64,000 nucleotides of DNA. Origin: Fulvia fulva (taxonomy: Eukaryota; Ascomycota; Dothideomycetes; Mycosphaerellales; Mycosphaerellaceae). Position numbers and translations under genes: made by a program. This document shows positions 10,519 to 21,014 of this stretch, piece by piece (position 1 is the first letter of the stretch; the number at the start of each line of letters is the position of its first letter). The notes under the pieces are model-generated. The model was not told the DNA's origin, searched no databases, and worked only from the letters and a program-made list of their open reading frames with translations. The DNA lies in contig NC_063017.1 in the NCBI RefSeq assembly GCF_020509005.1, positions 1 to 64,000 of the forward strand, read 5' to 3'.

Positions 10519-12008
10519 TATGAAGGCACGGCGTGAGCGTCGACTAGGTAGCATGTATCGAGCGTGAGAGACAAAGCGAGTCCTGCACCTGAGAAATTAC
10601 CTTATGTACCTACCGTGCTGAACTCACCACAGCCTTCTGGTGGCGCATCTCGGGAGACCTATCCGAGCTAGTGCGTGTCTTAACCAGAGTGTCTGCATGA
10701 TTTGGAGTTGGGCAGATGAAGCTTGGCATCTCGTGTTTTCGGCTTGCCAGAACGAGCTGCCGATCTAGAAAGCTGAGGCCGGTATCCCGCGTCACGAATG
10801 ACGGATCAATGCCCTCGGATAGAACATGGCCTGCCATCAGGTCTTCTTTGGCCAGGTTCGCGTTTGGGACGCCTATTCTTAATGCCCGATACCCGACTCC
10901 TGGCAAACGTTCCCTATAGAAGTGTTCCCATAACCTCAACCGTACCCAATCTGCAAGCGTTGTTATTGACGTACCGTCATGACCACATGGGTCAAAGTTT
11001 CGAGCGTGACATGTCCCTGCGTGCAGCCACGAGTCCCAACGCCACTTCAGGCTCCTAAGGCGCCTGAATCGACCAGGTGTGGGAGAGTGGCAGACAAGCG
11101 AAGCGATGACAATAATCACAGCGATCCTTACCAGCAAAAGCGCCACGTTAACCTGTTCAAAGATGATGCATCAGTCCCTTAGAGTGCTTGACAGATTCTC
11201 GTCTGGAACTCCACCCCATGGTGAGTGCTCGACATCGGCATTCATAACGCTGCTTGCTCGTTTGATGGCAAGTAAGACTGCGAATGATCCCAGGAAGGTG
11301 TATCTCTGTCGATCGACCGAGACGTCCTGTTCAGTGGGAACTCGAGGACTTGGGTGCATCGCCACGCTCGCTACGGCCTTGGTCTTTACACGCCCTGTGG
11401 AATGGATCTGCAGCCCAGTAATGCCGGATCCAGGGTCCCATGGGCACACACTGCGTGCAGGGTTGTTTGCTTTCCGTCCCTCAGACATAAAGCTCTTCGG
11501 CGCTGTTAGCTCCTGCAACGTCCAGTTACGCTCGAACCATTGAATAGAGCAGAACTGCTGCTCAAAAGTTATAGACCGTACTTTCCCCCGGTCGACCAGT
11601 GAATGCTGTCAATACATGGTTGCAAGATTCGAAGGCTGCCGGCCATATTTTCAGTGGGAAGCGGTTGATCCTGGTTGCAATAGCACGAAAAAGTAGACAT
11701 TGGCAGTCAAAGTACATGGAGCAGCAAGACGTACGGCTCACGCGTGACGCTACGCTGATGAGGATGCTCTAACGCCATGCTAGCGAATCGAGCAGTGTCT
11801 CTGTCTTGGCTAGTACTAAGCGTCAAGCAGCGACGACGACCTCGTGAGATGCCCTTGATCGTTGCCGTGAAGGTAGCCGAATACCTTTTTGACCATATAC
11901 CGTAAACAATCAGGACGCTTTCACAACATGAAAAGGTCGTACCTTTCATCGGAGTAACACGCAGAGTGTGCGGAGTACATGCATCGGGTCGATCCGCAAT
12001 GGGATGCG
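10519..12008. other. Mostly intergenic region left of MITE 1
   Basis: About 1.5 kb with no confident gene. One minus-strand candidate (10610-11488) is listed separately. The stretch 11.55-12.0 kb shows nothing I can name. Confidence 0.35.
10610..11488 (-). CDS. Doubtful two-segment gene, unidentified
   Basis: Two minus-strand open segments face each other: 11488-11171 (ATG start, one short hydrophobic stretch YTFLGSFAVLLAI) and about 11152-10610 (hydrophobic MALLLVRIAVIIVIAS-like start, then WLHAGTCHARNFDPCGHDG). A GAACAG acceptor sits exactly before the second segment, but I could not find a good donor in the right phase in the first. No domain is recognised. It may be a spliced gene, a relic, or chance. 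Confidence 0.2.
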
Positions 12009-12488
12009 CTGTATGGTGCCACAGGCTTCGCCGCACCCCAGCTCGGATTCTCGCGTTCCGACACATGGTGTTGCTGGCTTGTATCAATTGCCACACACGC
12101 TCAAAATACACGATATGTAGCTCGAATTGCTCAGAATAGCATCGCGAATACAGAATTTGAGAGCCTGTGGGCACTATAGTGGGCTCCATGGTGTGTTGTT
12201 GTATGTGGTGAGGTGGTGAGAAAGCAAGAAACGCGTGAATCTCGACACGGGCGCATGAAGCTTTGGTGGGGCTCTCACCAAAATCCCATGCCGAAGCGTC
12301 AACACCAACCTCTCGGCAACACAACGTGTTTTTACGCGATATGAGTATACAGAATATGGAAACAGATAGCTGCAAACACATTGGGAAAAGAATCATGTTG
12401 ATATGAGCAATATTGGTGGTGTTGATGATAAAAAGTCACTGGGGTGCGGCGACTGCTGGGGTGCGGCGAAGCTTGTGGCCTGTATGGT
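12009..12488. mobile_element. MITE copy 1 with 9-bp target-site duplication
   Basis: The element proper is 12018-12479 (462 bp), bounded by terminal inverted repeats that read GCCACAGGCTTCGCCGCACC at the left and the complement, ending GAAGCTTGTGGC, at the right. It is flanked on both sides by the 9-bp direct repeat CTGTATGGT (12009-12017 and 12480-12488). It has no coding capacity of its own. A 9-bp duplication points to the Mutator (MULE) superfamily. The left terminal repeat has one 17-bp unit fewer than the right, explaining the size difference from copy 2 (479 bp). The interior is almost identical to copy 2. Confidence 0.92.
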
Positions 12489-12746
12489 GTGCGTGACAGG
12501 GATGGTGGCGAAAGCACCGCTTGAGAAGCTAGACAAGGCTCGAGATCAGGGGACACCTCAAAGCAGTGTTTCGACCCTCTTGAAGACCCTCAAGGTTACT
12601 ATCTTGAGTTCCACGAACGGAGTAGCCGAGATAACAATGTCTGATAGGCGGGTCTGGCGAGCGTGATGGGGAGTATAAGTATGCGTGGTCGGCCATCTTT
12701 TCTAGCCAGCCCCTCAGAAGCGCCAGTTAACAACATTTCCGCAATC

Positions 12747-13301
12747 ATGCTCTCGTTGTTCCTTTTCCCAGTCGCTCTTCTTTCGCCCATCGCCTTAGCG
12801 AGTCCACTGGAGAAGCGAGCCATTACATGCTTGAAAGTAGGATCCATAGCCACAGCTAGCTGGACAAACGCAGCGGGCCAGAGATGCACTTTCTCGGGTA
12901 TCGTGGGGAGCAATTACGGTACCAACTCTGCGGGTGGGGAGTGAGTACATATCACATGATGCGATGGCGAAGAGCTGTACTGACTCAGCAAACAGGTATA
13001 GCTGCAATGGTCGATGTGGCGCTGGCTGTTCAGGAGCATCGATCGGCAATGCATATACCCAAGACTGCTTTTCGCACGATATCTGCTCGTACTTCGAGAA
13101 TGCCAGTGGTGGTGCCAGGTAAGTGCTGAAGTCCCAGTGTGGTTGCTGCGAAGACTAACGCTCTGTTCAAGGGACGCAAATTGTGGTGCTGCGTACAACT
13201 CTGCAATCGATGATACTGCGTTTGGCACCGTGAACGGCTGTGGACAGACCAATCCTTCGAACAATGCTCAAGCTCCAAGCGGCAGTCCAACTTGTTCATA
13301 G
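12747..13301 (+). CDS. Small secreted cysteine-rich protein with phospholipase A2-like CxxHDxC motif
   Basis: Three exons (12747-12940, 12996-13118, 13172-13301) with GTGAGT and GTAAGT donors and consistent phases give 148 aa. A signal peptide (MLSLFLFPVALLSPIALA) and a Kex2-like LEKR site precede the mature domain. That domain contains CNGRCGAGC and then DCFSHDICSYF, which resembles the Ca-loop and catalytic His-Asp of secreted phospholipase A2 (CxxHDxC). Similar secreted proteins are widespread in plant-associated fungi; activity is inferred only. A TATA-like GTATAAGTA lies about 75 bp upstream of the ATG, and MITE copy 1 ends about 260 bp upstream. Confidence 0.8.
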
Positions 13302-13313
13302 ACCATCCGGGGC

Positions 13314-16300
13314 TCACTCCAGCCACCGTCGATCCAACCCTGTCAGGAAGTCGACGTCAACATCAACAAAACTCTTCCAGAAACCCACTTCAAGCCGCCA
13401 TGGATTCGTCTGTAGCGCAAAGACAGTTCCCCGCATCATCTCTTCCAATTCCTTTCGATCTTTGCCCATCACGAGCACAATGTCTCTCTTTGCGAGAACA
13501 TTGTTGCCGAGCTGAAGTTGCCACCTCTTGAGGCGGGTATCAAGCGTAGCTTGCATGTTGTATGCGCCACCATATCGTTCCTTTAGGTAGAACCTCCATT
13601 GCCAGCTACGGCCTTCACAATCTCTGGATGACCATGGGTCCCGAACTTCAGTGCCAATCATAAGTGGCCAGAAATGGGAGTGACCTCAAACACGAAGAAG
13701 GGCAAAGCGTACGCCGGGGTTAGCTATCCTGTATGCTTGCGCGATCTGGAGCAGGTCGATCTTTTGCCAGTCCGTGATGTTGGGTGGCGCACCGAGTGGA
13801 ATGTCCCTACGGGTGCGGCGATAGTCCATGAACATAGTCGGTTTATGGGTCATCGGATCATCAGCTACGATGAGCCGGCCTGGTGGGTCTGAGTGGTGAT
13901 AGGGTGCGATGATGCCGGCTTTGTACAAATGCGCTACTTGTGGGCGGCTGTCCTTATCCCATTCTCAAGGTATGTCACCACCAGGAGGATCATGGCTGTC
14001 AAGATAAGCTCCGGTCGGTGGCCAGATAGCCTTAAGTAGATCCGTTGCATCGCGCCAGTCCTTGTAGTATGGCTCTAGCGAAGCTTTGTAATCGTTGTCG
14101 ACCAATTTTGTTGTCTCCTTAGGCGATCGTTGCCATTCGTCGATTTCAAGATTCCGAAGGCCAGGAAGGAAGAACAGCCAAACGAACACAAAGGCGTCGT
14201 CAATGTCCCGGCCCACCAAGCGATGCTCGCTGAGATGAACACCCAAATGGAACAGCACCTGCATCTGTCTGCCTCGCATGTAGCTTGACTTGCGGTTCAG
14301 TACCCTGGAATGCTCCTTCAAGCTCTGAAGCTCGGCATATCTTTCGAAAGCGCCTGGCTCGGATTGTGCAGCATGCCACTGCGGCTTGAACACCTTGGCA
14401 CGCTCCCTGTCAACGTGCAAGGCAAAGGCTCGCTCTACATCTTCTTGGTGTAGACCATCGGAGAATGCGAAAATGCATCAGCTTCTTTCGCTGCGTTGGA
14501 TCTGTTTCCACTGCTTCGAGGTCTCGATCGGTAATGTCATCTTCGCGTTTCTCGTCGTCTGATGCTTCGCTGTCGTCCTGCTCCCACTCGGATTCCTCCT
14601 CGCCGCGATGTGCATTACTGCGTCCTGTGTTGACAATCTCAGTCCGTGGCCCACCCCCAAACTCTGCCTCCTCGCAAGCAATGCATTCGCAGTCGGGAGC
14701 ATCGTCATTGGGACATGCTTCGACTTGGGCATCCGAGCGATACTCTCTTCTTCGTGCCTCCTCCAAACCAGCTATCATGCTGCTACCCGACGTCTGGGAA
14801 TGTCCAGCTTTATGGTTGTGGAATACAGCATTTTGCTGCTTGCGCGTTCCTGCTTTAGTCTTCACAAGAGTCTTACCCTTCTTCTGCTCGAGTTGGAGTT
14901 GCTTCTTCTTCTTTTGCACGTCCATACGAGAATTCAAATCCTCGTAGTCGTCTGAGTCGTCATCAGACTGCAAACCGTACACGAAGCGTCTCATGTTTGA
15001 GCTAGCTTCTTCCAGCTCACGAGTGATGCGGCCAGCGTGGCTGCCAGTAGCAGTGACGATCAAACCTTCTTGCTCTTCGGGAAAGAGAACTGCATCCTCT
15101 GTAGCATCAACATCGTTGTAGTAGCGGTCTACCTTCTCTTCCACGGTCATGTCTCGGACCTGGCCGTCCGCGGACATGAGCTTATATATCAATGCCATGA
15201 GATCCGGGGTGGTGACTTTCGTCTCTAGCAGATGAACTTGTCAGCATTGAGAACTCACTGATTCTTCAGCAGCATTTCTATGCTCTCCCGTAAGCGGTAG
15301 ACGAACTGCAATTGCTGCTACACGTAGAGCAGCACTTACCACACGGACTCCTCGCCTGGCCTACCATCTCGGCATCTCCTCGTGTCTTTATCCTGATGTA
15401 TGGTGCGCAGGATTTCCTCTGCTTTGCTGTAGCAATCCGTGACTCCAGTAAACCGATTGGCCTTCAGTAGCGCACCGTGAATTTTGTTCTCGAGTATCTC
15501 GTGTGGCTGGCCCGGCTTGAGGTCCCAGATAATGATGTCGTAATAGTCTCCAAAGCTGAAGCGGAAGTCGCTGAACACCGACTCGGAAAGCTGCTCAAAC
15601 ATATGTTCACCGACTTCGCTTTTGATCTTCCACTCGTTTTCGTTGCACGTCCAAGACCGGTCTTCTCTCGCGCTAGCCACCATTCCTGCTTAGGCGGCCG
15701 GACAACGATTCGACCAGTCTTGGCATCTCGTACCAACAGACAGAGCTCGTTCGTCATGAGCTGTAGATACTGTACGAATCTCCTCGAGATCGGATCGGCT
15801 CGCTTGATATGCGCACACCATACATTGCGAAACTCAACAATGTCGTGCGAGGTAGGACCCGTGCCACGCCCATTGATTTGGTGTCGACTGGTCAGGCTCT
15901 GAGCCGACTTGAATTGATACCTCGGTGAAGCCAAGCTGAAGGTACTGACTTCGCCCACGGTCCCCTGGCCACGTCGGCCATGATGGAGAGGGGAAGCGAC
16001 CGTATACGGTGAGGGTGTTGAGCTCCCAGAATTCATCCCAATTGCGACAGAGTTGTATGGCGTCTCCAAACGTGGTACCCTTCGCTATGATGCAGAATTG
16101 AAGCCAACCACCTCGGGCCATCGACTTTTCGGAGGGATAGTTCCAGATGCTTTTGCCACACACTTTGACCTTGATGCGCTTGTTGGTAAACTCACCCATC
16201 TTATCCACATCACCGAAATCGACCTGAGTATCACCTTCGCGCTCAATGACACCACCATGACCCTGACCCTTACTCCTTTGGAGCTTGAGTTCGTGCTTCG

Positions 16301-17077
16301 ATTGCCAGTAGTCGGGCATAGCAGCGTATTGTGCTAGAAAGCTGCGGCTTTTCTGCTTCTTGTCCAGAGCGCTGTCGTGTGCCTCTTGCTCGTCACTGAT
16401 CGGATTTCCACCATCGACAACTGCTTCTTCGCTGTCAGAACGCGAGAAGTCGGCACAAGCATCTCTGATCTCTTGGAGACTCGGTTTCTCCAAACGCAGG
16501 CACAAATCACGCAGCTCGGGTACGGTGACTTCCGGGTCTTGAAAGAAATCTTCCAGGCTCGCCGCTCGTAAGGCTGCTGGCAGAAGTGCCGCCTGGGACA
16601 ATAACAACCTACAGAGCAGCAGCTGTTTGATCTCCGCAATCTCTACGACCAACACGTCGACCTCGTCCTCGGGTAGGCCCAGTATCTTACCATGAGTCTC
16701 CACAGGTCTGTCGATCGTGCCTGCAAGTTGGGGAAAGTTGGAACCCGTTCGCCAGTCGAACGCCTCGCCCTTTAGCAAACGCTCTCTCACCTGTTCCCGC
16801 GTCTCGTTGACTTCGACGCGTGGCGTGGAGTCGTCGTTATCAGCGCCCGCGGCCCTCTGCCTTCGGTGAGTCGTCGAGTCTTTTGCCTGTTTCTTGGCTC
16901 GCTTCTTCTGGTTGCAATTTAGCACTTTGGCAGGGGCTGCCTTACCCTGGTGGCTTGCGTCCAGCTGAGGGTCAACATTCTCTTTCTCGACCACATCGAC
17001 CTCTGGTTCAGCGCCTGCCGATATATGTCCTCAACATCTAATGAAAACATTGATTGAACCATCTTCGTCTTCGACAT
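13314..17077 (-). CDS. Large multi-exon protein of unknown family, integrity doubtful
   Basis: Long minus-strand coding segments follow one another: about 16994-15946 (basic N-terminus, KKRAKKQAK), 15887 to about 15690, 15683 to about 15350, a short piece near 15300-15255, 15198 to about 14425, 14395-13980, 13925-13686 and 13680-13314. Some joins are good: 15945-15888 and about 14430-14382 are introns of 58 and 49 nt in phase. Others are not. Near 15660 the frame changes in a GAGAGA stretch without room for a good intron, near 15240 the phases clash, and a TGA lies in frame near 13682. I see no known domain; DYYDIIIWDLKPGQPHEILE and WPLMIGTEVRDPW are the most distinctive stretches. Either a functional gene with weak introns, a pseudogene, or assembly indels. 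Confidence 0.5.
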
Positions 17078-17439
17078 CGGCGGGAACTTAACGATCTCTT
17101 GGACTGTCTGGAGTGCCGTCGATGGCATGCGGCCTGCCGCTGCAAGATTGTGCCCCCTTTCGACTGGCACCCAGTATCATCCAGCATTCGCCAGATCTTG
17201 CGTGACAATTTACCGGTACCCTCCGTGCTCTGCTCGGAGCCACTTTGTGCAATGTCTCGGCTGACTCTGATGCTGCGATCCTACGGATGACGCCGATCCC
17301 GACGTCGGGCCTGTAGGGAGGCGACAACAAGCAACGACTAGCTAAAACTCATCAGAGCGACACCACTGCTGGCCACGAACGAATCGCTGTCATCTCAATG
17401 CCCTCTCCTCCAACCTTGAAAGTTTGTTCTGCGCGGGCA
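17078..17439. other. Interval between the large gene and MITE 2, nothing recognised
   Basis: About 360 bp that would contain the 5' leader or promoter of the minus-strand gene ending at 13314. No other signal is seen. Confidence 0.35.
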
Positions 17440-17936
17440 CGAAGAAAAGCCACAAGCTTCGCCGCACCCCAGCAATCGCCGCACCCCAGCTCGGATTCTC
17501 GCGTTCCGACACATGGTGTTGCTGGCTTGTATCAATTGCCACACACGCTCAAAATACACGATATGTAGCTCGAATTGCTCAGAATAGCATCGCGAATACA
17601 GAATTTGAGAGCCTGTGGGCACTATAGTGGGCTCCATGGTGTGTTGTTGTATGTGGTGAGGTGGTGAGAAAGCAAGAAACGCGTGAATCTCGACACGGGC
17701 GCATGAAGCTTTGGTGGGGCTCTCACCAAAATCCCATGCCGAAGCGTCAACACCAACCTCTCGGCAACACAACGTGTTTTTACGCGATATGAGAAGACAG
17801 AACATAGAAACAGATAGCTGCGAACACATTGGGAAAAGAATCAAGTTGATATGAGCAATATTGGTGGTGTTGATGATAAAAAGTCACTGGGGTGCGGCGA
17901 TTGCTGGGGTGCGGCGAAGCTTGTGGCCGAAGAAAA
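17440..17936. mobile_element. MITE copy 2 with 41-bp inverted repeats and 9-bp target-site duplication
   Basis: The element is 17449-17927 (479 bp). Its two ends are perfect inverted repeats of 41 bp (17449-17489 and 17887-17927), each built from two tandem CGCCGCACCCCAG units after GCCACAAGCTT. The flanking 9-bp direct repeat CGAAGAAAA is perfect (17440-17448 and 17928-17936). The interior of about 400 bp is nearly identical to copy 1. It is non-autonomous: no transposase is present. The long terminal repeats and 9-bp duplication fit a Mutator-type MITE. Confidence 0.95.
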
Positions 17937-17937
17937 G

Positions 17938-18260
17938 AAGATTGAGGCTACAAGCTTCGCCGCACCCCATCAATCACCGCACCCCAGCAATTTTGCGTGT
18001 AGATACTTTTGATCACACTCGGCGTAATCTTGAAACTTCGACCTCTAGCTACTTTATACTGCACCTCGAAGACCCCCTAGCATCCATCTTTTCCGCGCAC
18101 TCGAGCCGGCAACGAGTGGGAGGGGGGGCCCTCACGAGGCAGGGGTAGGGGCCCCCGCCGATGTGCCCTCCCCGAGGCGCAACGGCGACGTGCAAGACGT
18201 ACAAATGGTGGTGGAGTGCGGTGATTGCTGGGGTGCGGCGAAGCTTGTGGCAAGATTGAG
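17938..18260. mobile_element. MITE copy 3, same ends but different interior
   Basis: The element is 17947-18251 (305 bp). Its ends, GCTACAAGCTTCGCCGCACC at the left and a right end closing GGCGAAGCTTGTGGC, match copies 1 and 2, and it is flanked by a perfect 9-bp direct repeat AAGATTGAG (17938-17946 and 18252-18260). The interior is unrelated to copies 1 and 2 and is GC-rich with strand-asymmetric G and C runs. It inserted immediately beside copy 2: the two target-site duplications are separated by one base. Confidence 0.9.
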
Positions 18261-18704
18261 GTATGCAGACTCTCAGCTTACAGGCCATTCCCTGCGTCCT
18301 CCTGAGCTTAATCTATTAACACTCCTTCCAGAAACTGTGCATTGCCTTTGGTGTTGGCGGATGATCGCCCTCGCGCTCTTTTGGGCGGCACGCATACATG
18401 CCTATACCTGCTTGTCCCATGTGTCGACCACGGATGCACAAAGCTAAGGCCAGATCTTGACACTTCACACCACGCGGATCCCAAGTGGCAAGACTGGATG
18501 CCTCCCCCTTGTCTCAGACGGTGATTAGCTCACGGGGCTCTGAAGCAGTCCGCGTCCATCCTATCAGTGATCAACGCTAGCGTTTGTCGACCAGGCAGGT
18601 ATATCTTTAACGTCCACCCCGTCTGACTGACATGTCAGACCGACCTTTCTACCGACAGCACTACCCGTGAGACACTCTCGCCCCGCCGCCGCACGCAGCA
18701 CAGC
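18261..18704. other. Upstream region of a small secreted protein gene
   Basis: About 440 bp between MITE copy 3 and the ATG at 18705. No coding signal is seen; it is presumably the promoter and leader of that gene. Confidence 0.35.
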
Positions 18705-19012
18705 ATGAATACCACGCTTGTGATTGCAAGCCTCTTCGCCATCATCTCCTTGAGCATAGCAGTATCGCCGGCTGTCTTCTTTGTGAGTCTATCGACCTTA
18801 AAAGACTTGACGGATTGCACAACTAACTTGGCGCGCAGCAACGAACACCTGAATGATTCCTGTGCTACCAAGTCCTTTGCCTGAAGTCCGCGGATGGTGA
18901 TGCCCAATGTGGCCGGGAATGCGGTGGGGTGTGCTCTGCGGCATCAAGCAAATGCGTTGCTCCAGCAGATGCCTATCTAGATCTGGCTCTTTCGGCCATC
19001 CACAAAGAATGA
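18705..19012 (+). CDS. Small secreted cysteine-rich protein, two possible splice acceptors
   Basis: Exon 1 (18705-18782) encodes a signal peptide (MNTTLVIASLFAIISLSIAV). A GTGAGT donor starts the intron at 18783. Two acceptors are in phase 0. The first (18837-18838, GCGCAG after an ACTAAC branch site) leads to an in-frame TGA after five codons (18854-18856). The second (18885-18886, CTGAAG) skips that stop and gives a 67-aa protein whose mature part has four closely spaced cysteines (QCGRECGGVC and SSKC) and ends at TGA 19010-19012. The open, cysteine-rich second exon argues for a real effector-like gene, but the better-looking acceptor yields a truncated product, so it may be a pseudogene or be regulated by splicing. 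Confidence 0.5.
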
Positions 19013-19466
19013 GCCACGTTCGTCCGTAGGATGGTGTTTTCTGGCAACCGATGCGGGTACAGCCTTGAGCGACGAGGAGTCGACTGCACGGTTCTTTGCG
19101 TAGAAGCATCGCGACAAGCTTCGCTGGATAGCCATGAATATTCTGCAGTCCTGGCCAGGAGTCGCCATGTATCTTGGAAACGGGAATGCAAGACTATGAC
19201 CGGTCGAATTCTACAAAATGGCTTGTGGCCAACACATATGAGACCAGCACAGAGGGCTACTGGCCGACCATATGATCCATCCTACTCTCTCGATCCCAGG
19301 GGAGCAGTCTGCATCACTGCCAATATCCAATTCTGGTAGAGGATACCACCAACTATCGGCAAAGACCGTGAAGCACACGATCCAGACCCATAGACAGCTC
19401 TAGTTCTCCAAATACCATCTCTCATGGCAACCCCAAACACTGGCCAACATCTATCGTTTCAGGACC
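19013..19466. other. Intergenic region, nothing recognised
   Basis: About 450 bp between two convergent genes. It contains no motif or splice-supported frame. Confidence 0.35.
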
Positions 19467-20023
19467 CTACCGCTCCCTCTTCGAGTAAAAATACGCCCCT
19501 GGAATGATCAAAGCCACGAAGATGATTCCAACAATCACACCGGCTCGCACCATGAAGTATTGAGACCAATCATTATGATCATAATCCTGTTTCTCCTGGT
19601 CAGGACCTATGAGGTAACGCGCAATCGATGGACTGGAAGACATACAATATCAACATATTCGAGTGTCCAAGAAGACGAATCGCTTCCAATCCCCGTTGGG
19701 GTACTCTGGCCGCCGGCACTTCGTACACTATCGCTGGGCTCTACCACCAGGGAGTGGAAATGGTTCCCGGCTTCGCTTGATGTGTTTTGACCGCGGGCAC
19801 TTTCGGCTGTGTAGGAGGAGATATGGCTGCCAGTTTCGCTTGGGGTGTGCTGGCTGTGGGCACTTCGTACACTGTCACCACCGTCGGCTATCAATGAGGA
19901 GACATTGCTCCCAGTTCTGCTTCGGTGGTAATTACTAGGGCCGGTCCGTATAGTGCCGTCTGCATTGCGCGGCCAATCAGGAGATGAGTTGAGCCAGACC
20001 GGGGCTGGTGGAGGGAGCGACAT
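19467..20023 (-). CDS. Single-pass membrane protein with Ser/Thr-rich ectodomain
   Basis: Minus-strand exon from ATG at 20023 encodes a hydrophilic Ser/Thr/Gly-rich region with repeats of the type SVRSAxxQxTPxxxGS. The C-terminal part, 19602 to 19467, encodes a polar stretch (DQEKQDYDHNDWSQYF), one transmembrane helix (VRAGVIVGIIFVALIIPGAYF) and a basic SKRER end. A GTATGT donor lies near 19643 and a CATAG acceptor near 19604, but their phases do not join the two frames. A donor nearer 19690 (GTACCC) would. Family unknown. Confidence 0.5.
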
Positions 20024-20279
20024 TTGATTGAACCCTAGCTGAGGTTGAGGTACTTATCAGAGTAGGAAATGCATGGTTGGGGAAGACAGTTGGCACAAGT
20101 CAAGGAGAGAGCTGATTGGTGGAGGCTGCTTGCGAGATATCTGGTTGCGTTCAAACAAAAGACGCCATAAGGTCCTGCCAGATCAGCTTACCACAACGGT
20201 ACTTGTGGAGACCTACCCGCTATGCCACTGAAGCCTTGAAGCTGGGAATACATCAACGCTGGACACACGTGCGGGAGAG

Positions 20280-20794
20280 CTACAGAAGCATGGCGAACAC
20301 AATGTACATGACGAAGCCTGACAAACTCTTCCAACGCCACTCAAATCCCCAGCCTTGAGCCCCAAACCTTTCAACCCGCAGAAATCCACCACATCCTCAG
20401 CATTCGTACCGTAGAGCCAGTCCATAGTAGTAGGCGTCGCATTCGAGGGCTCCTGTCCTTCCAGACAAAAAGGCACGCCGTTCTCGAGTCGCCAGATCAA
20501 ACGATGGGTTGCCTCCGCCAAGTATTCTTTTGTGTGACCTGATATGATAACTTCGCGGAGGTCGTGGCAGTATTGGTCCTTCAACACGAGAAATTCCTCT
20601 TCTGTGCGGTCGACCTGCTCGATCGTGAGGACAGCGATCGCGGCGCGGAGGAAGGTCTTGATAAGGACCATGGTCGATGTTGCGGAGCTGTACGAATTGA
20701 TGTCAGGGGTGTGGAGTTTGTGAGCTTCCTGAAGCGACGACGAAATGCGGTCGAGGTATCTTTGGGCAAGTAATGCAGGTGTCGAACAGACCAC
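20280..20794 (-). CDS. Unidentified protein, 5' end unresolved
   Basis: The minus-strand coding region continues from about 20755 through EEEFLVLKDQYCHDLREVI and THRLIWRLENGVPFCLEG to AEDVVDFCGLKG. It then crosses a 50-nt intron (20367-20318, phase 1, TTTGTCAG acceptor) into a short hydrophobic last exon (FVMYIVFAMLL) that stops at 20280. Upstream, an in-phase 40-nt intron with a GTAACG donor would attach an exon reading FWGEDVQVVSVITTWHDPHA (about 20880-20800), whose own start I could not find. An internal ATG at 20671 is the first in the main frame. No domain is recognised. The last exon could be a tail anchor. Confidence 0.5.
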
Positions 20795-21014
20795 GTTACC
20801 TTCGTATCCTCAAGAATACAGCATGTGGGTCGTGCCAGGTGGTAATCACGCTGACCACCTGCACATCCTCTCCCCAGAAAGCTACCACAACACCGGACCC
20901 TCACGAAGTTTTTTGCGCACATGGCAACAAAGATCGCAACCTCCAATCCCCCTTCTCCTCGTAGCACTTGATCCTCCATCCCGACCCCTACTACAAGTCG
21001 CATCAACCCCGACA

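Noticed and set aside
11707..12396. Open frame of about 230 codons on the minus strand, with a near copy at 17395-17844
   Set aside because: The frame is shared only because both copies lie in MITE sequence; it crosses the element border and has no coding character.
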